From assembly GCA_963712565.1 (NCBI GenBank), contig CAVQIP010000052.1:82335-146334 (forward strand): a DNA stretch of 64,000 nucleotides, in the 5' to 3' direction. The notes beneath the pieces were generated by a model, which saw only the letters and a list, made by a program, of their open reading frames with translations, was not told the DNA's origin and did no database searches. Positions 54,844-62,418 of this stretch are shown here, one piece after another (the first letter of the stretch is position 1; every line of letters begins with the position of its first letter). The stretch comes from VAZQ01 sp963712565 (GTDB lineage: Bacteria > Pseudomonadota > Alphaproteobacteria > Rhizobiales > Xanthobacteraceae). A program made the translations under genes and the position numbers.

Positions 54844-55030
54844 CGGTCTGCTCCCTCTCCCGGGTGCGGGGGAGCGGTGGGGAGGGGGCCTTCGCACGAA
54901 TCTTCATGCCTGCCCCTACCCTGGCCCTCCAGCCGAAGTCGGATGTTTCCGACTTCGGCCGGTCAAGAACTTGCCGACCTCGGGTAAACCCGAGGTCGGC
55001 TGCAAGCGGGGGAGGGAGGGCACCGAGTTC
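54844..55030. repeat. Palindromic intergenic element, family B, with two long perfect hairpins
   Basis: GCCGAAGTCGGA (54932-54943) pairs perfectly with TCCGACTTCGGC (54948-54959) around TGTT; GCCGACCTCGGGT (54973-54985) pairs perfectly with ACCCGAGGTCGGC (54988-55000) around AA. Flanks are CGGTCTGCTCCCTCTCCCGG and GGGGGAGGGAGGGCACCGAG, the inverted family B ends. It lies between an ATPase gene and an upstream FAD hydroxylase gene on the same strand. Confidence 0.82.
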
Positions 55031-55054
55031 GCCGCACGATTGGATGCGACGCCA

Positions 55055-56291
55055 TCACTCCACGGCGTTGGCCGAGTTGAGGCTGTCGATGAGCGCGGAG
55101 CGGTAGAGGAACTGCTTGTGCAGCTTCACGTCCTCGGAGATGCGCCGCAACTCGTCGAGATGCTGGCGGCGGATCACCGGGTCCTTCTCTTCCAGCGATT
55201 TCTTGTTCTGGATGGTCTGCGCCTGCACGTAATCGACCTGCGCCTTGCGCCGCTGCCGGGTGTAGCGGTCGAGCACCGCGGGCTCGGCGCGGCCGAACCA
55301 GACGTCGGCGAGCTTTTGCGCGAGGTTCATGGCGTCATGGATGCCGCCGTTCATGCCCATGCCGCCGATCGGATTGTTGACATGGGCGCTGTCGCCGGCG
55401 AGCAGCACGCGGCCCTTGTTGAAGGTCGCGGCCACCCGCTGATGCACGGCATAGAGCGCGTGATAGGGGATTTCGTAGTCGCCGTTCCTGCGATGGATGC
55501 CCTGCAAGCGGCGCTGGATGCCGTCCATGCTCAAGGCCTGCTCGTCGGTCTCCTCGGGCGGCACCGGCATGATGCCGCGCCAGATGCCCGGACCCGCCGT
55601 TGCCCTTGACCTTGAACAGGTTCAGCCATTCGTTCGGGTCGGAGAAATAGTTGCGGGTGCAAAATCCCTTGCCGGTCGCGCCGAAATCGAAGCTGGTGCC
55701 GATCTTGATGAAGCGCTCGGGCCAGGTGAAGCCCTCGAACTCGATTCCCGCCAGCCGCCGCACGGTGCTGCGTCCGCCGTCGGCGCCGATGACGTAGCGG
55801 CCGCGGATGGTTTCGGCCTCGCCGCCGGCGTTGAGCACCGTCACGTCGACATGGTCGGCGTCCTGCGCGAGCCCCGTCACCTTGGTGGAGAAGCGGACCT
55901 CGGCGATGCCGCTGGCCTCGATCTGCGGTACCGCCGCCCGCACCAGCTTGTACTGCTCCCATTGCACCACGAACGGGTAGGGCACCTCGCCCTCGAGCAG
56001 GCTGATGTCGAACACGGCCACCAGCTCGCCGGTGACGCGGTCGCGGAAGTGGAAGATCGGGGACAGCAATCCGCCGCTCGCATCCTCGGCGAAGGCCGCG
56101 TCCTTGAGACCGAGCTCGGCCAGCATTTCCACGGTCGGCGGATGGATGGTGGCGGCGCGCTGATCCTCGGGCGGCTCCGCTTCCGCCTCGATCAGCGTGA
56201 CCGGGATGCCCTTCCTGACCAGGGCGAGCGCGGTCACCGCCCCGACGGGGCCGGCGCCGGCCACGATCACCCGGTCATCGCGCTGCATCAT
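55055..56291 (-). CDS. FAD-dependent aromatic hydroxylase, MhpA-like (second copy, one frameshift)
   Basis: A roughly 411-residue flavoprotein monooxygenase. VIVAGAGPVGAVTALALV at the N-terminus, DG motif YVIGADGGRSTVRRLAGIEF, and GD motif GRVLLAGDSAHVNNPIGGMG are intact. An extra base at about 55595 breaks the frame before GIWRGIMPVPPEE. It keeps the DG motif that its paralogue at 48544 has as EG. Possible substrate: a phenolic acid converted to a catechol for the LigB-type dioxygenase at 57633. Confidence 0.86.
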
Positions 56292-56369
56292 CCGCTCCGG
56301 ACCTGCGCACTATACACGCCAACTCAGTGGGTCATGCCAACTCGGCCGGACCGTGTGACTTCAGGTGAC

Positions 56370-56399
56370 TGTCGTCCCCGCGAAAGCGGGAACGACAGC
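56370..56399. repeat. Short family A hairpin
   Basis: TGTCGTCCCCGC GAAA GCGGGAACGACA forms a near-perfect 12-bp stem with a GAAA tetraloop, just downstream of the decarboxylase-like gene at 56436. It is the most compact family A copy and could act as a terminator for that minus-strand gene. Confidence 0.75.
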
Positions 56400-56435
56400 A
56401 GCAGTGTGTGGCGCACAAGCCGGCGGGATGCTCCA

Positions 56436-57429
56436 TCACACCTTGGAAATTTCGAACATCGAGGGATGGAACAGCTCCTCGACCGTCACTTTGCGATCGA
56501 TCAGGCCCTGCTCGTGGGCGTATTGCGTCAGCGCGGTGATCTCGCGCATGTTCTCGTGGATGCCGTAGGCCCAGAAATCCTGGCCCATGATCGCCATCGT
56601 CTCCTGCGTTTCCGGAATGAGCCAGGGCAGCGTCACCATCAGCGCGTTGACGTCGAGCAGGTCGATCATCGCCAGCGCCTTGGCCTCGCAGAACGCCTTG
56701 TACACGCTCGACGGCAGCCACGGATATTTCTGCACCAGCTCCTTGCGGATGCCGACGAGATGCATGAGCGGAAACATGCGGGTCTTCTTGTAATAGGCCT
56801 GCTCCGCTTCGCGCGTGTCGGGGAACAGGCGCTTGATGTGGGGCTCGCCGCGCAGGAACGATGACGGCGCGCGCGCCGTGAACAGCGCGTCAAGCTCCCC
56901 GTCGCGCAGCATGCCGACCAGCGTCTGCTCCTTGCCGATCGGCTTGAGGTCGAGGCCCGCGATCGGCTTGAGCGGCGTGCGCTCGTCGCGCCCGGCTTCC
57001 TCCTGGCCGCCGCTGCGCCAATGGATCTCGGTCGGCTTGACGCCGTATTCGTGCTGCATCATGCCGCGCATCCAGACCACGGCGGTGATCTGATATTCCG
57101 GCAGGCCGACGCGCTTGCCGCGCAGGTCGGCCGGCGCGCGGATGCCGGCAATCGGCGCGAACGTAGATGCCGGAATGCCGGAACAGGCGCGACACGAAGG
57201 CGGGGATGCCGACATAGGCCGACGTTCCCGCCGCGACCGTGCGGATGTAGCTCGAGAACGACAGTTCCGAGACGTCGAATTCCTGATAGCGGAAGGCGCG
57301 GAAGAAAATCTCCTCCGGATACAGCGGCAGGTAGGTGACCTCGCAGCCCTCGACCTTGACGCGGCCGTCCCGGATGGCGCGGGTGCGGTCGTAGTTGCCG
57401 CATGCAATCGTTATCGGCACCTCGACCAT
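56436..57429 (-). CDS. 4,5-dihydroxyphthalate decarboxylase-like protein (second copy, one frameshift)
   Basis: A roughly 330-residue Pht5-family protein, paralogous to 46252. ITIACGNYDRTRAIRDGRVK, EFDVSELSFSSYIRTVAAGT and LPEYQITAVVWMRGMMQHEY are shared. One extra base at about 57163 separates GIYVRAD from AGIRAPADLRG. No signal peptide. The site GAGGAG precedes the ATG at 57429. It is divergent from the LigB-type dioxygenase gene (203 bp apart), which would fit a decarboxylation-then-cleavage sequence for a dihydroxylated aromatic diacid. Confidence 0.84.
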
Positions 57430-57632
57430 CGGGCCTCCTCGTCGGTTTCGCACTGGGATAAGGATCGGCGTAGGACAGCGGGGGCAGGCGTGAGCGCGGG
57501 CGAACGTTACTGGCTTCCGTTTCGGCTGTGAAGTGTCGCCTTGTTGCGCCGTGCTTTGAGCGATAGTTTCGGCGAGCCACGGGGCCGGCCGCGCGCCCGC
57601 TTGCCCGCGCCGGAATCGGAAGGAGACCGACC

Positions 57633-58695
57633 ATGATGTCGACCGTGCTGGGCGGCGCCATGCTGCCCCATGCGCCCCAGTTCTTCACCATGCCGGACAC
57701 CGAGGACAAGAAGAACGTCGAGCACGTGCGCGCAGGTGGCGGCCGACATCGGCAGGAAGCTGCGGGCGCTTGAGCCCGATCTCTGGATCATCTTCTCCAA
57801 CGACCACGCCGAGCAGTTCTTCCACAATGCCGCGCCGCCGTTCACCGTCCATGTCGGCGGCGAAGCCACCGGCGAATTCGCCGGCCGCAAGTTCCACTGG
57901 AAGATTCCGAGCGAGATCGGCTTCGAGATCGTGCGCCAGCTCTACCGCCAGAACTTCGACCCGGCCTTCACCAGCACGGCGAAGATCGATTATGCGATCG
58001 GCATTCCGCTCACCCATCTCGGCCATACCGACCCGGTGCTGCCGATCTACGTGAACGCCTATCTGCCGCCACAACCCACCATGGAACGCTGCTACGCGTT
58101 CGGGCAGGCGGTTGCACGCACCGTCACCGCGCTCGGTCTCAAGACCGTGGTGCTGTCGAGCGGCGGCATGTCGCATTTTCCCGGCACCGATCGTTACTCC
58201 AATCCGGAGCTCGGCTGGGACACCCGCGTGCTCGAGCAGCTGCGCAGCGGCAAGCTGAAGTCGCTGATCGGCTACGACGAGGCCGAGCTCGACGACACCG
58301 GCAATATCGAGCTGCGCTGCTGGGCCTGCGCCGCCGGCGCGCTGGGCGAGCGCAAGCCCGACGTCGTCTCCATGGATCCGAGCTGGCACCACAACTACGC
58401 TTCGCTCGCCTGGACCGAAGGGTCGGGCGAAGCGCAGCACGCCGCGCACTATCCCGCGATCAAGCCCGAGCTGGTGGAATTGACGTCGGCGCTGCACGGG
58501 CTCGCCCACGACGCCGAGCTGCGCGCGCAGTACATGGCCGATGCGCCGGCATTCGCGGACAAGTTCCACTTGCCGCCCGATCAGCGCGAGGCGCTGATCA
58601 AGCTCGACCTGCCGCGCATCGTGAAAATGGGCGCGCATCCGCTGGTGCCGTTCCTGGCGCAATTGCAGATCCAGCGGCTGCGCCCGCGGGCGTAA
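57633..58695 (+). CDS. LigB-type (class III) extradiol ring-cleavage dioxygenase, one frameshift
   Basis: A roughly 353-residue non-heme Fe(II) dioxygenase catalytic subunit. Iron ligands are expected in GGAMLPHAPQFF and FSNDHAEQFF, with HLGHTDPVLPIYVNAY and SSGGMSHFPGTD following. The family cleaves catechols such as protocatechuate, gallate or 2,3-dihydroxyphenylpropionate next to a hydroxyl group. An extra base at about 57730 breaks the frame between EHVR and AQVAADIGRKL. AGGAGA precedes the first ATG; a second ATG follows at once. No separate small (LigA) subunit is adjacent; the C-terminal part (LVELTSALHGLAHDAEL to KFHLPPDQREAL) resembles a fused LigA-like domain, as in gallate dioxygenases. 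Confidence 0.87.
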
Positions 58696-58782
58696 GGCCA
58701 GCGACGAGGTGCGCCTGCCTCCAAGGTCGGCAAGCGCCCGGTTTTCTTGATTCGCCCGTGGCCCAAGCCTAAGCTCGCGCCC

Positions 58783-59218
58783 TCACACTCTGCGGAGCGC
58801 CTGCCGCGCGATCGCCCGTTCGAGCGCGGCGAGCGCGCGTTCGAGCTCGCCGAGCTCGGCCGCGGTGAGGCGCTCGGCCGCGAGTTCCGCGCATTTCTGC
58901 GCGATGTGGGAGCGCACCTCGTTGGCGATCGGCGCCGCCTCGAGCAGCACGCTCTCGTCGAACATGCTCTTGCCGCCCTGCGAGGCGGCGGTGACCACGA
59001 CGCGCCGCCCCGCCGCCTTGTCGACATAGCCCAGGCCGTGCAGCACGCGCAGCGCCTCGCGCACCGAATTGCGGCTGATGCCGAGCAGCTGCGAAGCGCG
59101 TCTCCGGCGGCAGCGCCTCGCCGGGGGCGAGCCGCTCGGCCTCGATGACGCGGCAGATCTCCTGCGCCGCCTGGCTGATCACGCTGTCGCGGCGGATCGG
59201 GGACGGGCTATAGGCCAT
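58783..59218 (-). CDS. Truncated GntR/FadR-family transcriptional regulator (one frameshift)
   Basis: A roughly 144-residue protein with the winged helix-turn-helix of the GntR family (SQAAQEICRVIEAERLAPGE, then in another frame SRNSVREALRVLHGLGYVDK). The FCD effector domain begins (DESVLLEAAPIANEVRSHIA, ERLTAAELGELERALAAL) but stops after about two helices, whereas full regulators are about 220-240 residues. One extra base at about 59100 breaks the HTH. A ligand pocket is therefore absent. It reads divergently from the gene at 59318, with a palindromic operator at its start codon. Confidence 0.82.
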
Positions 59219-59229
59219 TGTTGAACAAT
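59217..59229. promoter_or_regulatory. Perfect palindrome, probable GntR operator
   Basis: ATTGTTGAACAAT is a perfect inverted repeat with a central G. Its core TTGTTGAACAA fits the TNGTNNNACNA pattern known for FadR-subfamily GntR operators. It begins at the start codon of the regulator and lies about 90 bp upstream of the divergent operon at 59318. A TTGACG at 59245-59250 resembles a -35 box reading rightward; no convincing -10 box was found. Confidence 0.6.
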
Positions 59230-59317
59230 CCTACCATTGGGCGCTTGACGCGCTGACGCTGTCGTATTCAACTGCGCCCGATAGGCAAGCGCCTGGCGGC
59301 AGGCTCGGAGCAAATGC

Positions 59318-60250
59318 ATGAAAAAGCTGGTGTTGGAGACGACGGCGCCGTTCCAGGGGTTGCCGGAGCTCGTCGCCTACGACGAGGGCCTGTTCGAACA
59401 GGAAGGGATCACGGTCGAGTGGGCCGACCGCGAGCAGGGCGTGGAGAAGAAGCTCGAGACCCACGTGACCAGCCCGGCGGGGGTCGACCCGTTCGCCAGC
59501 CACGGCAAGCTGTTCGAGCAGGGCAAGGCCGACATGTACAATGCCTGCGAGTGGGGCAACTATTGCCGGGTACAGGCCACCGCCGCCGGCAGCCGCCAGC
59601 TCGGCCGCCGTGCCATCGTGACCTACGCCGCCGTGGTCGTCGCCCCCGATTCGCCGGTGTTCACGCCGCAACAGCTCGCCAACAAGACCATCGGCGTGCC
59701 GTTCTATTTCGGCACGCATTACATCGCGCTGCACATGCTGGAGGGATTTCTCCGGCGCGATGAGATCAAGCTGTGCCGCGCGCCCAACGGTTCGCGCTAC
59801 CGGCTCGACGCGCTGATGAAGGGCGAGGTCGATGCCACCACCTTGACCGAGCCGCATGTCACGTTGGCGGAGAAGAAAGGCTGTCGCGTCATCTGCTCGG
59901 CGTTCTTCCACGGCACCGAGGTCGCCTCCGAGCGGGTGGATGCGGAAACCTACGCCGCCTTCAACCGCGCGGTGCGCGCGGCGGTGCGCCGCATCAACGC
60001 CGACAAGCAGGCCTATCTGCACTATTTCATCGACTATCACGGCAAGAGCGATCCGGAAATCGCCGCGTTGAAGGTGGAAGACTTGCGCGCGAGCCGGCTG
60101 GTGGTCTGCGACCCCGCCCCGATCCCGCTCGACGAAATGCAGCGCACCTACGACTGGCTCAAGAGCTGGGGCATGCTGGAACAGACCGCGTCGCCGCTCG
60201 ACCTCGTCAACATGGACGTGCAGCGCTACGCCCACCAGGCCGCGGAGTGA
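59318..60250 (+). CDS. NMT1/THI5-like solute-binding-type protein without signal peptide
   Basis: A 310-residue protein of the NMT1/THI5 fold: PFQGLPELVAYDEGLFEQEG, LANKTIGVPFYFGTHYIA and ALMKGEVDATTLTEPHVTLA. It starts directly with MKKLVLETTAPF and has no leader, so it is cytoplasmic or poorly annotated at the start. The NMT1 fold is shared by transporter receptors and by cytoplasmic enzymes. It lies 120 bp upstream of the Rieske dioxygenase genes and probably heads that operon, controlled by the GntR protein. Ligand or reaction unknown. Confidence 0.82.
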   Translation: MKKLVLETTAPFQGLPELVAYDEGLFEQEGITVEWADREQGVEKKLETHVTSPAGVDPFASHGKLFEQGKADMYNACEWGNYCRVQATAAGSRQLGRRAIVTYAAVVVAPDSPVFTPQQLANKTIGVPFYFGTHYIALHMLEGFLRRDEIKLCRAPNGSRYRLDALMKGEVDATTLTEPHVTLAEKKGCRVICSAFFHGTEVASERVDAETYAAFNRAVRAAVRRINADKQAYLHYFIDYHGKSDPEIAALKVEDLRASRLVVCDPAPIPLDEMQRTYDWLKSWGMLEQTASPLDLVNMDVQRYAHQAAE

Positions 60251-60369
60251 TACTCCGTGTGATGCTGGACGCACTTGAGAGTGCTTGCCGTGCTGCGCTG
60301 TGATGTTGGCGATTGCGCGCTCCTCAAAATGAGGGCGGAGCCGATTTCGCAGCACCTGGAGATCACCCC

Positions 60370-61671
60370 ATGCGCAATGGACACGCCGAGGACATCGCGA
60401 AACTGATCGAGCCCGGGCGCGTGTACCGCGGCGTCTACACCGATCCCGACCTGTTCGAGCTCGAGATGGAACGCATCTTCGGCCGCGCGTGGCTGTTCGT
60501 CGGCCATGTCAGCCAGGTGCCGCAGGCCGGCGACTACGTCACCACCGAGCTTGGCCGCCAGCCCGTGATCATGGTCCGCCACCGCGACGGCGGCGTGCAC
60601 GTGCTGCTCAACCGCTGCAGCCACCGCGGCGCCAAGGTGGTGAACGAGCGCAAGGGCCACGCGCCGCGGCTGGTCTGCTGCTACCACGGCTGGACCTTCG
60701 ACACCGACGGCCGGCTCGCCGCCGTGCCGGTGCCGGAAGGCTGCGCCGCCGATTTCGACCCGGCGGCGTTCGGCCTCGCGCGCGCGCCGCGCGTCGGCGA
60801 GTATCGCGGCTTCGTGTTCGCCAGCCTGGCGGCGAAGGGACCGAGCTTCGAGGACCATATCGGTCCGATGAAGCGCAACATCGACGACCTCGTCGACCGC
60901 GCGCCCGCGGGCGAGCTCGCGCTCGACGCCGGCATGCACCGCTACGCCTACAACGGCAACTGGAAGCTCCAGGTCGAGAACGTGCTCGATTCCTATCACG
61001 TTCCGTTCGGTCACGCCTCCACGGTGAACAAGCAGGGCGTGCAGTTCGCGCGCCGCGAGGGCGACCGCAAGGGCGCCGCCGTCGTCGAGACCGAGAAGAA
61101 GCAAACGGCGGCGTCGTGGAAGGAGCGCAAGAGCTACATCACCGGCAACGGCCACGGCTGGACCAGCAACACCGCGCTCGACGACAGCAAGCGCTCGAGC
61201 CCGGCCTTCGACGAGTACAAGCGCGTGCTGGCGGAGAAGGTCGGCGCCGAGCGCGCGCAGCAGATCCTCACCCCGCGCCTGCACAATTCGCTGATTTATC
61301 CCAACGTGTCGATCATGGGGCTCAACATCCACGTGCGGGTGATCAAGCCGGTCCGGGTCGACCGCACCGAGGTCACGATCTATCCCATTCGCCTCGTCGG
61401 CGCGCCCGACGCGATGAATTTCGGCAACATCCGCCTGCTCAACGTCACCCACTCGGCGTCGTCCTTCGTGCAGACCGACGACCTCGAATCGTTCGTACGT
61501 GCGCAGAAGGGGCTCGCCAGCTGCGCCAGCGATTGGGTCGACATTTCGCGTGGCCTCGGTGACGAGGAGCCGGACCGCGAGCTCAACGCCACGCGCGCGC
61601 TCGCCACCCACGAGATGGTGGTGCGTGCGCAATACAAGGCCTGGCTCGGCTACATGCGCGAGGCGGCGTGA
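60370..61671 (+). CDS. Rieske non-heme iron aromatic ring-hydroxylating dioxygenase, alpha subunit
   Basis: A 433-residue oxygenase large subunit. Rieske ligands are C83/H85 and C103/H106 (NRCSHRGAK, CCYHGWTF). The catalytic domain carries iron ligands H210 and H215 with the bridging D207 (ENVLDSYHVPFGH). The C-terminal QTDDLESFVRAQ supplies the expected Asp/Glu region. It hydroxylates an aromatic acid to a cis-diol or phenol with electrons from a separate reductase; no reductase or ferredoxin gene is nearby. The ATG at 60370 was chosen from domain start and position. The stop codon overlaps the beta-subunit start by one base. Confidence 0.93.
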   Translation: MRNGHAEDIAKLIEPGRVYRGVYTDPDLFELEMERIFGRAWLFVGHVSQVPQAGDYVTTELGRQPVIMVRHRDGGVHVLLNRCSHRGAKVVNERKGHAPRLVCCYHGWTFDTDGRLAAVPVPEGCAADFDPAAFGLARAPRVGEYRGFVFASLAAKGPSFEDHIGPMKRNIDDLVDRAPAGELALDAGMHRYAYNGNWKLQVENVLDSYHVPFGHASTVNKQGVQFARREGDRKGAAVVETEKKQTAASWKERKSYITGNGHGWTSNTALDDSKRSSPAFDEYKRVLAEKVGAERAQQILTPRLHNSLIYPNVSIMGLNIHVRVIKPVRVDRTEVTIYPIRLVGAPDAMNFGNIRLLNVTHSASSFVQTDDLESFVRAQKGLASCASDWVDISRGLGDEEPDRELNATRALATHEMVVRAQYKAWLGYMREAA

Positions 61672-62192
61672 TGGACGCGTCCGCTCGCGCCGCTTCCCCG
61701 GCGCCGGTCGTCGCCGGCATCGACCGTGCGCCGTTCGAAGCGTTCCTGATCCATGAGGCGCGGCTGCTCGACGAGCGGCGCTTCCGCGAATGGATGGGTC
61801 TTTTCAGCGACGACGGCAGCTATTGGGTGCCGGCGGTGCCGGAGCAGGCGAGCCCGTTCGACCAGGCCTCGCTGTTCTACGATGACCGCGAGCTGATGCG
61901 GACGCGGGTCGAGCGCCTGGAGCATCCGCGCATCCATGTACAGACGCCGCCCTCGCGCACGGCGCACCTGATCGGCAATACCCTGATCGAGCAGGCCGAC
62001 GAGGCCAAGGGCGAATATGTCGTCGGCTCGACCGTGATCATGGTCGAATATCGCGACGACACCCAGCGCGTCTTCGCCGGCCGGCAGCACCATCGGCTGC
62101 GGCGCGAGGGCGCGAGCTTCCGCATCGTGCAGAAGCGGGTCGACCTGATCAACTGCGATGCCGCCTTCGAGGCGATGGCGGTGCCGATTTAG
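61671..62192 (+). CDS. Aromatic ring-hydroxylating dioxygenase, beta subunit
   Basis: A 173-residue small subunit with the nuclear-transport-factor-2-like fold: FEAFLIHEARLLDERRFREW, LFSDDGSYWVPAVPEQA and RTAHLIGNTLIEQADEAKGE. It packs with the alpha subunit into an alpha3beta3 hexamer and shapes the substrate. Coupled to the alpha gene by a TGATG overlap; the GTG just before is less likely the start. Confidence 0.93.
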   Translation: MDASARAASPAPVVAGIDRAPFEAFLIHEARLLDERRFREWMGLFSDDGSYWVPAVPEQASPFDQASLFYDDRELMRTRVERLEHPRIHVQTPPSRTAHLIGNTLIEQADEAKGEYVVGSTVIMVEYRDDTQRVFAGRQHHRLRREGASFRIVQKRVDLINCDAAFEAMAVPI

Positions 62193-62210
62193 CGCCCGCC
62201 GCTGCCGCGG

Positions 62211-62340
62211 GCTCTCCCTCCCCCGCTTGCGGGGGAGGTCGGCGAGCAAAGCGAGCCGGGAGGGGGGCATGCTTGCGCGAACGTGCAGATCATGCCCCCA
62301 CCCCACCCCCGCAAGCGGGGAGGGAGCAGACCGAATTTGA
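62211..62340. repeat. Palindromic intergenic element, family B
   Basis: GCTCTCCCTCCCCCGCTTGC and GGGGGAGGTCGGCGAGC form the left hairpin; CACCCCCGCAAGCGGGGAGG then GAGCAGACCGAATTTGACGC form the right, with AGCCGGGAGGGGGGCATG between. It fills the gap between the dioxygenase beta gene and the convergent Bug receptor. Confidence 0.78.
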
Positions 62341-62418
62341 CGCCACTCTTGCGGTTCCAAAATGGCGCGCAGCGTGGTCGGCTGCGAGTTGGTCGTAGCC
62401 TTCGGCGGAATGGCAGAG

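Noticed and set aside
27889..62340. Insertion sequence ends
   Set aside because: No transposase gene or target duplication was found beside the GC hairpins; they look like non-autonomous intergenic repeats.
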